In this document: positions 16,710 to 24,561 of the stretch, piece after piece | How positions within the stretch are numbered: the stretch's first letter is position 1 | How the letters are laid out: each line of letters opens with the position of its first letter | Source: Alphaproteobacteria bacterium | GTDB lineage: Bacteria > Pseudomonadota > Alphaproteobacteria > UBA828 | Assembly: GCA_022820945.1 (NCBI GenBank) | Contig: JAJEEP010000121.1 | Span: 1-34,249, forward strand | Direction of reading: 5' to 3' | DNA length: 34,249 bases | Notes under the pieces: model-generated | Told to the model about the DNA's origin: nothing | Seen by the model: the letters and a program-made list of their open reading frames with translations, nothing else | The model's database searches: none | Program-made: the position numbers and the translations under genes

Positions 16710-18109
16710 TGGCCGCGCGCAAGGAGTCCGCCCGCCGCGTCAGCGACTGCGTGACCGCGCTGCTGCGCGACCAGCCCTTCTTCGGGAGCCTCGCTCTGCG
16801 CCTGCCGATCAGGCCGGACGCGGCCCGCGAGACGCTGGCCAGCGACGGGCGGGAGATCCGCTACTCGCCCGACTGGGTGGCCAACACCGACGCGGATCTC
16901 ATCAAGACCGCCATCGGACGCGTGGTGCTCGCATGCGCGCTGAAGCACCACACCCGGCGGGGCGAGCGCGATCCCGGGCGCTGGCAGCAGGCCTCGCAGC
17001 TCGTCACCCACGGGCTGTTGCGCGATGCGGGCTTCAGGCTCCCGCCCGACGCCGAGGCGTGGGACGGCATCAGCGTGGAACAAGCCTACAACCGCCTGCC
17101 CGAGCTGCAGGAGGGCGGCGGGGAAGGGACCGACAGTCCGCCGTCGGCAGGCAACCGAGGCGGCGCAGCCGGTCCGCAACCCGACACGGACGATGACGAC
17201 GGCGGCGGCGGCGGCGATGACGATGACGGCGAACCACAGGAGCAGGCGCCTCAGGGTGAGGACGGCCCCGACGCCGATGACGGCAACGCCCCCGCAGACG
17301 CATCCAGCGCCGGCGATCCTCAAGCCAACGACGCGCCGGCCGAGGACGGACCGTCCGATGCTCCCGCGAGCTGCGATCCGTCCGGCACCGGGGAGGTGAT
17401 GGACGCCCCGGCCGGCAGCGGTGACGAAGCGGGCCCCGGCAAGGCACCGCCCGACGTCTCCGCGGAGGAGCAGGCCTGGGACGAGGCCATGCATCAGGCC
17501 CTCAACCTCGCCAAGGCGCAGGGGAAGGCGGCGGGCGCCGTGGAGGAGACGATCCGCGACGCCCATCACAGCACCCTCGACTGGCGCTCGCTGCTGCGGC
17601 GCTACATGACCGACGCGGCGGCCCGCGACTATTCCTGGAGCGTCCCCAACCGGCGCTTCATCGACTCAGGGCTCTATCTCCCCTCGATCCGATCGGAGGG
17701 GATAGGCACGCTTGCCGTCATCATCGACACCTCGGGTTCCGTGGACAGCGATGCTCTCGCGGCCTTCTGGTCCGAGGTGCGCGAGGTGGCCGCCGAGGTC
17801 CAGCCTGAGCGCATCGTCGTGCTCCAGGTCGACGCCGCGGTGCAGGACGAGGAGCACTACGCGCCGGGCGAGCTGCCCGAGGGGATCGTCGTCAAGGGAC
17901 GCTGGGGCACCGACTTCCGGCCGGGCTTCGAGCGCCTCGCGGAACAGGGCATCCGGCCCGCCGTGTGTCTGTATTTCACGGACATGGACTGCGACCGATA
18001 CCCCGAAACCGAGCCCGACTTTCCTGTGGCCTGGATCGACTACAGCCCCGCCGTCGGGCTGTCTCCCGAACCCCCACCCTGGGGCGAGCACATCAGGATC
18101 GACGGTTGA
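16709..18109 (+). CDS. VWA-like protein (DUF2201-type, metallopeptidase-like N-terminus)
   Basis: The 466 aa protein has three parts. Residues 1-130 resemble the DUF2201 N-terminal domain (a putative metallopeptidase fold). Residues ~133-260 are a long linker rich in Asp, Gly, Ala and Pro, including a run of acidic residues. The C-terminus is a VWA-like domain with the metal-site motif DTSGS (340-344), preceded by GTLAVII and followed by a second metal-site region near TDMDCD. VWA proteins of this type pair with MoxR ATPases. The start overlaps the previous stop by one base. The acidic linker and high Gly/Asp coding bias explain many shadow frames here. Confidence 0.85.
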   Translation: MAARKESARRVSDCVTALLRDQPFFGSLALRLPIRPDAARETLASDGREIRYSPDWVANTDADLIKTAIGRVVLACALKHHTRRGERDPGRWQQASQLVTHGLLRDAGFRLPPDAEAWDGISVEQAYNRLPELQEGGGEGTDSPPSAGNRGGAAGPQPDTDDDDGGGGGDDDDGEPQEQAPQGEDGPDADDGNAPADASSAGDPQANDAPAEDGPSDAPASCDPSGTGEVMDAPAGSGDEAGPGKAPPDVSAEEQAWDEAMHQALNLAKAQGKAAGAVEETIRDAHHSTLDWRSLLRRYMTDAAARDYSWSVPNRRFIDSGLYLPSIRSEGIGTLAVIIDTSGSVDSDALAAFWSEVREVAAEVQPERIVVLQVDAAVQDEEHYAPGELPEGIVVKGRWGTDFRPGFERLAEQGIRPAVCLYFTDMDCDRYPETEPDFPVAWIDYSPAVGLSPEPPPWGEHIRIDG

Positions 18110-18167
18110 CCACCGCCCGGGAGCTCGCGCCTCCGCCGAGCCCGGGCCACCACGGAAGGAGCACCCC

Positions 18168-18554
18168 ATGACGCCCACGGCCACCTGCCGGTACTGCGGC
18201 TGGAACGGGCCGGCAGACCGATGCGGCCCGCTCAAGAACGCCTGGGAGCGCGTCGATCCCGGAACTCCAATGCCGGCCGGCGAGTGCCCGAAGTGCAGCG
18301 CCTCCGCGATGCTCGACGAGGCCAGGCAGGAGCCCAGCGTCACCATCCTCACCACGCTGGTGCCGGAGCGCGCCACGAAGTTCGGCGTCCGCTCGACCGC
18401 GCAGGCCCTCGCCGACGTCATGTGGCTTGCCGCCAACAGGTACAGCTACCCCGTGGAGGACCTCGGGTCATCCGGCTTCCGCGTCGCGGTCTACCGCCAG
18501 ACACCGAAGCGCGAGACCGTCCCGCGCGGCTACCTGCGCATCGAGCCCGCGTGA
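18168..18554 (+). CDS. Small zinc-ribbon protein, intact paralogue
   Basis: The 128 aa protein begins with CRYCGW (CxxC) and later has ECPKC (CxxC), giving a four-cysteine zinc-ribbon of about 40 residues. The rest is a small alpha/beta domain ending with PRGYLRIEPA. The ATG at 18168 is preceded by GGAAGGAG. A second gene of the same family with an in-frame amber codon follows, and a fragment matching its last residues occurs at 29738. Such zinc-ribbon proteins are common unknowns on mobile elements. A DNA- or RNA-binding role is only a guess from the zinc motif. Confidence 0.72.
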   Translation: MTPTATCRYCGWNGPADRCGPLKNAWERVDPGTPMPAGECPKCSASAMLDEARQEPSVTILTTLVPERATKFGVRSTAQALADVMWLAANRYSYPVEDLGSSGFRVAVYRQTPKRETVPRGYLRIEPA

Positions 18555-18570
18555 GAGCACCGGCGCCATC

Positions 18571-18675
18571 GGGGCGTGAGCCTCCAGCGAAAGTGTCAAC
18601 GCGCGTCTTGCGCGGAAGTAGCCGGGGTCAACTGGAGGGAACGACCTCGCGGGTTCGAATCCCGCCCGCCCCACC
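18571..18675 (+). ncRNA. tRNA-like / tmRNA-like element
   Basis: A perfect T-arm (GCGGG TTCGAAT CCCGC, 18649-18665) is followed by an acceptor-like 3' strand CCGCCCC, A and CC. GGGGCG at 18571-18576 pairs with CGCCCC at 18667-18672. Between them CCTCCAG (18581-18587) and CTGGAGG (18632-18638) pair perfectly, and inside that CGCGC-GTCTT-GCGCG forms another hairpin. The whole is about 103 nt with no normal D-arm or anticodon arm and no encoded CCA (CCG instead). It may be a tmRNA-like molecule, or a tRNA 3' end left as an attachment-site relic with chance pairing upstream. It lies between two zinc-ribbon paralogues. Confidence 0.4.
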
Positions 18676-18704
18676 GTTTCCCCCGCACCGCGAGGAGCCA
18701 CACC

Positions 18705-19211
18705 ATGACCAAGACAGAGACCGCCACTTGCCAGGACTGCGGCTGGCAGGGACCGGTGGAAGAGACGAAGGAGTTTCGCAACGCCTAGGACCGCGTCCTG
18801 CCGGGCGACGTCATGCCGGCCGGAGAGTGCCCCGGGGAAGGCTGCGGCGGCGCGGCGATGCTGGATGCGGATCGCGAAGAGGCGGACGATCTCCGCCCCC
18901 CGATGGTCGCGCTCATGCTCGGTCTCGACCGGCTGCGCGAGGACCTCCGCAACGGCGTCCTGCGCTCTCCGATGGCCCTTCACCTCAAGGAGCTTGCCGA
19001 CTACGCCCGCAGGGCGCTGGCATCCGGGCCGCCCGTTCGGCCCGTATGCAACGCCTGCGGCGGGACCAGGGTCCGGGTGGACGCCTGGGCGTCCTGGGAC
19101 GTCGACGCGCAGCGTTGGGAACTGCACTCCGCCTGCGAGCTGGCCGCCATCTGCGAGGATTGCGACATCGAGTGCAGCTACGCGATGAAGCCCGTCACGG
19201 AGGCGGCGTGA
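18705..19211 (+). pseudogene. Zinc-ribbon paralogue interrupted by an in-frame amber codon
   Basis: The frame starts at ATG 18705 (MTKTETATCQDCGWQGP) and would run 168 codons to 19211, but a TAG at 18786-18788 stops it after 27 codons. Comparison with the intact paralogue shows the stop sits where that protein has Trp (NAWERV against NA-stop-DRV), so one G-to-A change of TGG explains it. After the stop the frame reads on normally, with a CxxC pair in VCNACGG and a further cysteine set (CEDCDIEC). An ATG at 18813 could restart translation and give a 132 aa protein. Its end overlaps the next start (TGATG). Either a recent pseudogene, a split pair of proteins, or an amber suppressed in the host. 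Confidence 0.7.
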
Positions 19212-19549
19212 TGCGGGTGACAAGCGCCTTCGAATTCGGCGGCAACCGGATCGTCCGCCAGTCGGAGCCGATGAAGATCGGCAAGCACGAATGGCGGCTC
19301 ACCCTCTACCGCTCCCCGCATCACGAGCGCCCGCTGATCGGCTACGAATGGCGCCGCGCCGACGCCGCGCCCATCCGCCGCAGGTGCCCCGGCGGCACCT
19401 ACTGGCTCGACGGCTCCACCTGGATGCGCGACCGGGACTGGCCCTCCTACAACCACAACGACGGAGAGTGGGGCGGTATGCCGCGCACGCTGCGCAAGCT
19501 GTGGGAGCGGTGCCCCTGGGCGCACACGCGCAAGACCCGCCCGGCCTGA
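19211..19549 (+). CDS. Small unknown protein coupled to the zinc-ribbon gene
   Basis: This 112 aa protein is rich in Trp, Arg and aromatic residues (GTYWLDGSTWMRDRDWPSYN in the middle; WGGMPRTLRKLWERCPW near the end). I do not recognise the family. The ATG overlaps the stop of the interrupted zinc-ribbon gene by one base (TGATG), so it probably depended on read-through translation from that gene; the amber codon upstream may therefore also lower its expression. No membrane segment or enzyme motif is visible. Confidence 0.6.
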   Translation: MRVTSAFEFGGNRIVRQSEPMKIGKHEWRLTLYRSPHHERPLIGYEWRRADAAPIRRRCPGGTYWLDGSTWMRDRDWPSYNHNDGEWGGMPRTLRKLWERCPWAHTRKTRPA

Positions 19550-19599
19550 AGTTCCCCGGTTCCGCGACGCACCCTCACCGCCGGCTGCACGGTCGCCGT

Positions 19600-19615
19600 C
19601 TCTCGCCGGCGAGAG
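19600..19615. promoter_or_regulatory. Perfect 16 bp palindrome in the gap before the DUF6197-like genes
   Basis: CTCTCGCCGGCGAGAG reads the same on both strands. It lies 51 bp after the previous stop and 170 bp before the next start, in a 235 bp gap without a gene. It could be an operator for a dimeric repressor or a short hairpin ending the previous transcript; no T-run follows. Confidence 0.35.
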
Positions 19616-19784
19616 TGGCGAAGCGGATGCCCCGGGGCGACGGGCCGGGGACCGTCGAGTGAGGCGATCGCTCCACGTCCCTTCTCCCATCGCCGCCACA
19701 TCCCCGCGCACAACCGGGGGCCGCCGCCCGGCTCCGCCCGTGCAGTGGCCGCCGATCCGGATCCGACATCGACGAGGAATTTCA

Positions 19785-20522
19785 ATGGACCCACGAACCG
19801 ACATCGTCGTGGTCGCGGCGCTGCTGGTCGCGGCACGCACCGTCGTCGCCGATCCCGCGCGCTGGTGCGTGTACCCCCACGCGCTGGACGCCAACGGGCA
19901 CAGCCGCGAGGGGCGGGCGAACGGCGCCGTCTGCTGGGGCGCCACCGGCGCCCTCGATCGCGCGGCCGCCGACGCGGAGGCCGCCGAGCACGACATCGCC
20001 GGGGCGCGCAGGCAACTGAACGATGCCGCTCTCCGCGTCGCGAGCGGCTGGAGGGGCACGGCCTGGCTTCTGGATCGCAACGCCGCCCACGCCATGACCG
20101 TCGCCAGTTTCGACGAGGCGATCCGCGCCATGCCCAGGCCTGAGGCGCCAGGCCCGGTCGATATCCTCTCCATCGCCCGCACACTGATCGCGCATCCCGG
20201 CCGCTGGGCGCAGGGCGCCATCGCGCTCGACCGGAACGGGCGGGCGCTCACCACCTTCGACGCCGGCTGCCGCTTCTGCGCCGCGGGCGCGGTGGGCCTC
20301 GCCGCTCACGTACTGGGCGGGGACGAGGCCGCCCGCCGCACCATCGGTCCGGCCGTCGATAAGGCAAGCCGTCTCCTCGACTGCGCCGCCTCCAAGCTCG
20401 GCGATTACGAGAGCTACATCGGCCTCAACGAACACGACAGCCACGCCAATGTCGTCGCCATGTTCGATCACGCCCTCGACATGGCGCGCGCGGACTCCGC
20501 TCCAAGCCCGGAGGCAACGTGA
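19785..20522 (+). CDS. DUF6197-like protein with two tandem domains
   Basis: The 245 aa protein contains the same domain twice. Each copy opens with LLVAARTVVADPARWC or SIARTLIAHPGRWAQGA, has a central Cys-x-GA segment (AVCWGATGAL; RFCAAGAVGL) and closes with a helix before FDEA or FDHAL. The second copy, with CRFCAAGA and NEHDSHANVVAMFDHAL, looks most like DUF6197, whose function is unknown. The ATG at 19785 follows GAGGAATTTCA; the open frame continues upstream but without coding character. It is followed by a third single-domain copy at 20525 and a PP-loop protein gene, nearly overlapping, so these three form an operon. A fourth relative sits at 31083. Confidence 0.72.
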   Translation: MDPRTDIVVVAALLVAARTVVADPARWCVYPHALDANGHSREGRANGAVCWGATGALDRAAADAEAAEHDIAGARRQLNDAALRVASGWRGTAWLLDRNAAHAMTVASFDEAIRAMPRPEAPGPVDILSIARTLIAHPGRWAQGAIALDRNGRALTTFDAGCRFCAAGAVGLAAHVLGGDEAARRTIGPAVDKASRLLDCAASKLGDYESYIGLNEHDSHANVVAMFDHALDMARADSAPSPEAT

Positions 20523-20524
20523 CC

Positions 20525-20947
20525 ATGACCGCCATCGCTCCCACCCCCCGCGACCTCCTCGTCGAGGCGCGCACGCTCATCGCCCGCCCCGAAACATGGA
20601 CTCAGGGCGCCGCCGCCCGCGACGCCGACGGCGATCCCGTCGGCGTCGAGCACGAAGACGCCGTCTCGTGGTGCGCCACGGGCGCGATCAACTGCGCGAT
20701 GTACCGCCATGCCGATTCCCTGGAGGTTCCGCCGCCGTTGCATCGCGCTCGCAACCAGGCCGGCACCATCCTCACCAAGACCGTGCGGGCGCTGACCCTC
20801 GGCCACTACACGGAGGCCACGACCTACAACGACCGGACCAATCACGGCTGCATCGTCCATGCCTTCGACATCGCGATCGCCGACGCCGACAGGCTTAGCG
20901 ACAAGCACTCGAGCGGCCGCGCCAAGGGCGCGGAGTCCTCACGATGA
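20525..20947 (+). CDS. DUF6197-like single-domain protein
   Basis: The 140 aa protein shares the pattern of its upstream neighbour: LLVEARTLIARPETWTQGA, then AVSWCATGAINCAM, and a C-terminal YNDRTNHGCIVHAFDIAI resembling the conserved N-D/H-------FD end of DUF6197. A GTG six bases upstream overlaps the previous stop and could also start it; the ATG at 20525 is preferred. Its stop overlaps the start of the PP-loop gene by 4 bp (ATGA), so the two products are likely made together. Function unknown. Confidence 0.7.
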   Translation: MTAIAPTPRDLLVEARTLIARPETWTQGAAARDADGDPVGVEHEDAVSWCATGAINCAMYRHADSLEVPPPLHRARNQAGTILTKTVRALTLGHYTEATTYNDRTNHGCIVHAFDIAIADADRLSDKHSSGRAKGAESSR

Positions 20948-21852
20948 CCGCGACCGCCCGTCTTCCCCGCTCGATCCGCAATTCATACCGCGTACCACGT
21001 CCCGCGGTGGTCAGCTTCAGCGGGGGCAGGACAAGCGCCTACATGTTGAGACACATCGTCGACGCCTATGGCGGCAGTCTGCCACCAGACATTGCGGTCA
21101 TCTTTGCGAACACCGGCCTCGAACGCCCCGAGACCCTGGAATTCGTGGAGGTGTGCGGCCGCGCGTGGGGGCTCGACATCGTCTTGGTAGAGTACGACTG
21201 GGACACGCCGCACCGCACCCGCGTCGTCGACTTCGCCACCGCGTCCCGCAACGGCGAGCCCTATGCAGCACTGATCGATCGCAAGGGATTCGTCCCGAAT
21301 CCCACACTGCGCGCGTGCACGCACTTTCTTAAGAGAGATAGGATCGAGTCATACGCCCGCCACCGCCTGGGACTCAAACGCTGGCACGCTGTCATCGGCC
21401 TTCGTGCCGACGAACAGCGCCGCGTCCTCCGGATGCGGGCACGCAACTGCGGTTCGCGGACCGGCGCCCATGCAGTGCTGCCGCTCGCCGATGCCGGGGT
21501 GCGCGAGGCCGACGTCCTCGATTGGTGGAAGCGCCAGCCCTTCGATCTCGGCATTCCGTCCTATGCGGGCAATTGCGCATGCTGCTTCTTGAAGGGGCGG
21601 GCCAAGCTCATCCGCATCATCCGCGAGAACCCGACACTGGCGGACTGGTGGATCGAGCAGGAAGCGAAAGTCGCGAACCGCACGGGCCCCGACGGCCGCG
21701 CCTGCGAATCCATGAAGCGCTTCCGCCTTGGCGAGACCTACGCCGAGCTCAAGGCCGCGGCGCTTTCCCACCGCGACCTGTTCGACGATTCGGAGCCGGC
21801 CCCGGACGAGAGCGCCGCCTCCGACTCCTTCGACTGTCACTGCACCGACTAG
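20944..21852 (+). CDS. PP-loop (PAPS-reductase-like) protein, phage/mobile-element type
   Basis: The 302 aa protein has the PP-loop SFSGGRTS (residues 24-31; Arg where SspD has Lys), GLRADEQRR (152-160, the same motif as GLRADERR of SspD in this window), Cys125 in RACTHFLK, the cluster CACC (211-214) and a C-terminal CHC. Members of this group adenylate a substrate and use Cys-bound Fe-S for sulfur transfer or reduction. The ATG overlaps the previous gene by 4 bp. No cysteine desulfurase or ATPase lies nearby, so if it modifies DNA it must borrow sulfur from elsewhere. It is not a simple copy of SspD, since lengths and Cys spacing differ. Confidence 0.78.
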   Translation: MTATARLPRSIRNSYRVPRPAVVSFSGGRTSAYMLRHIVDAYGGSLPPDIAVIFANTGLERPETLEFVEVCGRAWGLDIVLVEYDWDTPHRTRVVDFATASRNGEPYAALIDRKGFVPNPTLRACTHFLKRDRIESYARHRLGLKRWHAVIGLRADEQRRVLRMRARNCGSRTGAHAVLPLADAGVREADVLDWWKRQPFDLGIPSYAGNCACCFLKGRAKLIRIIRENPTLADWWIEQEAKVANRTGPDGRACESMKRFRLGETYAELKAAALSHRDLFDDSEPAPDESAASDSFDCHCTD

Positions 21853-22031
21853 CCGCCGTCCATCCGAATCCGCCGGAACGTCCCGGAGAGATCGAGACCG
21901 GCGGCATCCGTCCGAGAGTCCCGGGCGTCCGAGAGAGCGCCCGCGGCTCTTCCTCATGCGCGCGCGATCGCACGCGGCCGCGCGTCCCCATCCACACGCC
22001 GCCTCCGTGCGGCCCATCTCCGGAGAAGCCG
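21853..22031 (+). other. Gap with repeated GTCCGAGAG before the ParB-like gene
   Basis: The 179 bp gap has no gene. GTCCGAGAG occurs twice about 19 bp apart, followed by a weak hairpin with GAGCGC and GCGGCTC. This may be the leader or promoter region of the ParB-like unit, but no -10/-35 pair is convincing. Confidence 0.3.
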
Positions 22032-24482
22032 ATGACCGAACCCGTCATCCGATCCATTCCCCTCCACCGGCTGGAGCCCTCGCCCGCCAACGTCCGCAAG
22101 ACCGAGGCAGGCAAGGGCGCCTTCGCCGAGCTCAAGGCCTCCATCGCCGCCCACGGCCTGCTGGAAAACCTCGTGGCACGCGACGTCGGACCCGCCGAGG
22201 ACCCCGGAACAGGTCCGGGGCAGGCTCCCGGCGAGCGCTTCGCCGTCATCGCCGGCGCCAGGCGCCTCGCCGCGCTCAACGAGCTCGCCGGCGAGGGCGT
22301 CATCGAGACCAACCACCCCGTCCCCTGCCGCATCATCGCCAACGGCGCCGCCGACGGCGAGATCTCGCTCGCCGAGAACGTGGTCAGGGTTGCAATGCAC
22401 CCCGCAGACCAGGTCGAGGCCTTCGGCGCGCTCGCCCTCGCCGGCGCCACCGTCGCGGACATCGCCGCCCGCTTCGGCGTCTCCGAGCGCATCGTCGAGC
22501 AGCGTCTCCGCCTCGGCCACGCCGCGCCGGAGCTGCTCGACGCCTACCGGGAGAACGCCATCGACCTGGAGACGCTGAAGGCCTTCGCCGTGACCACCGA
22601 CACCGCGCGCCAGGTGGCCGTGTGGGAGCAGGTCAGGGACCAGGGCTACCGGCCCACCGGCTGGCAGATCAAGCGCATGCTCACCGAGGACCGCATCCCC
22701 GCCGGCGCCGCGCTCGCCCGTTACGTCGGGGTCGAGGCCTACGAGGCGGCGGGCGGTCCCGTGCTGCGCGACCTCTTCGCCGACGAGCACGAGAACGGCG
22801 TCTGGCTGGAGGACCCGACGCTGCTGATGCAGCTCGCCCTGGACCGGCTCAAGGTCGCCGCGGACGAGCTCGCGACCCGGTGGAAGTGGGCCGAGGCAAG
22901 GCTCGACGTCGAGTGGTCCGACCTCGCCCGCTTCGGCCGGGTGCGCCCCACCCCGGCCGAGCCCACCGACGAGGAGAAGGCCGAGATCGAGCGGCTGCAC
23001 ACCCGCCACGACGAACTCGCCGACATGGACGAGGACGCGTGGACCGACGAGCTGATCGAGGAGGCCGAGGCCATCGAGCCGCGCGTCGAGCAGATCCAGG
23101 ATGCCATCAAGGCCCGCGCAGTCTTCAAGCCCGAGGACGTTGCCATCGCGGGCTGCATCGTCACCATCGGCGGCAATGGCGAGTTGCAGATCGTCCAGGG
23201 GCTGGTGAAGCCCGAGGACATGCCGGCCGATACCCACACGGCCACGTCGGGCGCCGCCGCCAATGACGGTCGCGGGCAGGACGACGGCCAACAGGCGACC
23301 TCCGGCATCCAGTCCCCCTCCATCTCCGGCCCGGCCATGCCGCCCGCGCGGCCCGACCCGGAGGCCGAGGCGCGCAAGGAGGCCGGTGTCGGCATCGGAC
23401 TTGCCGACGATCTCCGCGCCGTCCGCACGGCGCTGGTCAAGGCGCACCTCGCCGAGGACTTCGGGGCGGCGTTCGACCTGATGCTGTTCCAGATGGGACG
23501 CGCGGTGTTCACCCCCGGCTATCACGACCATGCGCTCGACATCGCGGTGCGCGAAACCCGCGACCGCCCGCCGCTCAGGATCAACGACGACGCTTTCGGC
23601 GACTGGAGCCCGGGCGAGGCCATGCTGGCCGACCGTTCGTCGCTCCCCTTCGACTGGCTGGAGTTCGACGACCGCCAGGAGTCCTTCGCGGCGCTGAGGG
23701 CGCTCTCCCCCATCGACAAGAAGCGGCTGTTCGCCGCCTGCGTCGCCCGCACGCTCAACGGCCAGCTCGCCTTCGAGGCGGACGCCCGGCCCGAGCTGGA
23801 ATCCACCGTCGCCCGGCTCGACATCGACTTCGCCGCGCACGTCCGGCCGACTGCCGAGATGTTCTGGTCGCGGGTCCGCAAGGACCGGATGCTGTCCGTC
23901 GCCCGGGAGGTCCTCGGCGTTGAATGGGCGCACGCCCACCGCAAGGACAAGAAGGCGACGCTCGCGACCGCGATGGAGACCGCATTCGCCAAGGCCGATG
24001 CCCCGCCCCTGGGCGTCACGAAGGAGGGCCACGCGGCCGCGCTCGCCTGGGCACCGCCCGGCTTCGGCGCCTTCGACACCGGCACCGTCGACGACGGCGA
24101 GACCGGCGAGCCGGAAGCGCCGGCTGCGGACCAGCCGTCCCAGGACGCTGCGCCTTCGGACGAGGCGCAGTCCGACGGCCGGGCGCCCGAAGCGGGCGAT
24201 GCCGAACAGCCTGCGTCGTCCGAACCGTCCAACGGCGCCCCCGATGGGGAAGCCATCGCTCCCACCGGCGTTGAGGCGATCGACGCCATGAACGCCGTGC
24301 CCGTCGCGGGCGGCGGACCCAGGGTGATCGTCAGCACCGTCGGTTTCGAGAACGACGGTGACGGTGACGCGTCTCCGGACACCGATCCGCCCGCGCCGCC
24401 GGTTCCCGGCAACGGCCACGATGCCGCCGGAGTGAACGACGGCGACGGACTCGAGATCCCCGCCTTCCTGCGCCGCTCGTAG
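22032..24482 (+). CDS. Large ParB/RepB/Spo0J-family protein
   Basis: The 816 aa protein starts with a ParB/sulfiredoxin-like domain: IRSIPLHRLEPSPANVRK, GARRLAAL (residues 75-82; the nucleotide-binding box) and ENVVRVAMHP (115-124). Then comes a helix-turn-helix (ADIAARFGVSERIVEQRL, ~142-159). The C-terminal ~450 residues are not a classic ParB dimer domain and include two Pro/Asp/Ala-rich stretches. ParB proteins bind centromere-like sites and CTP to segregate replicons or activate element genes. The ATG at 22032 begins the domain exactly; the open frame upstream is chance. No parA is in the window, so a gene-regulatory or SSB-like role, as proposed for similar proteins on integrative elements, is as likely as partition. 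Confidence 0.85.
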   Translation: MTEPVIRSIPLHRLEPSPANVRKTEAGKGAFAELKASIAAHGLLENLVARDVGPAEDPGTGPGQAPGERFAVIAGARRLAALNELAGEGVIETNHPVPCRIIANGAADGEISLAENVVRVAMHPADQVEAFGALALAGATVADIAARFGVSERIVEQRLRLGHAAPELLDAYRENAIDLETLKAFAVTTDTARQVAVWEQVRDQGYRPTGWQIKRMLTEDRIPAGAALARYVGVEAYEAAGGPVLRDLFADEHENGVWLEDPTLLMQLALDRLKVAADELATRWKWAEARLDVEWSDLARFGRVRPTPAEPTDEEKAEIERLHTRHDELADMDEDAWTDELIEEAEAIEPRVEQIQDAIKARAVFKPEDVAIAGCIVTIGGNGELQIVQGLVKPEDMPADTHTATSGAAANDGRGQDDGQQATSGIQSPSISGPAMPPARPDPEAEARKEAGVGIGLADDLRAVRTALVKAHLAEDFGAAFDLMLFQMGRAVFTPGYHDHALDIAVRETRDRPPLRINDDAFGDWSPGEAMLADRSSLPFDWLEFDDRQESFAALRALSPIDKKRLFAACVARTLNGQLAFEADARPELESTVARLDIDFAAHVRPTAEMFWSRVRKDRMLSVAREVLGVEWAHAHRKDKKATLATAMETAFAKADAPPLGVTKEGHAAALAWAPPGFGAFDTGTVDDGETGEPEAPAADQPSQDAAPSDEAQSDGRAPEAGDAEQPASSEPSNGAPDGEAIAPTGVEAIDAMNAVPVAGGGPRVIVSTVGFENDGDGDASPDTDPPAPPVPGNGHDAAGVNDGDGLEIPAFLRRS

Positions 24483-24500
24483 CTGCCGCATCGCTTCCCT

Positions 24501-24535
24501 GCGCCCCGCCGGCCGGTTCGGCGGGGCGCCTTTCC
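24501..24535 (+). terminator. Rho-independent-type terminator after the ParB-like gene
   Basis: An 11 bp perfect GC stem (GCGCCCCGCCG with CGGCGGGGCGC) closes a 7-base loop and is followed by CTTTCC. It starts 19 bp after the ParB-like stop and ends 27 bp before the next start. The T-run is short, as often in GC-rich genomes. Confidence 0.7.
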
Positions 24536-24561
24536 GTCCACCGCTTTCATGGGAGACCACC

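Noticed and set aside
21522..24482. A 986 aa version of the ParB-like protein
   Set aside because: The extension overlaps the PP-loop gene in another frame; the ParB domain begins exactly at the ATG at 22032.
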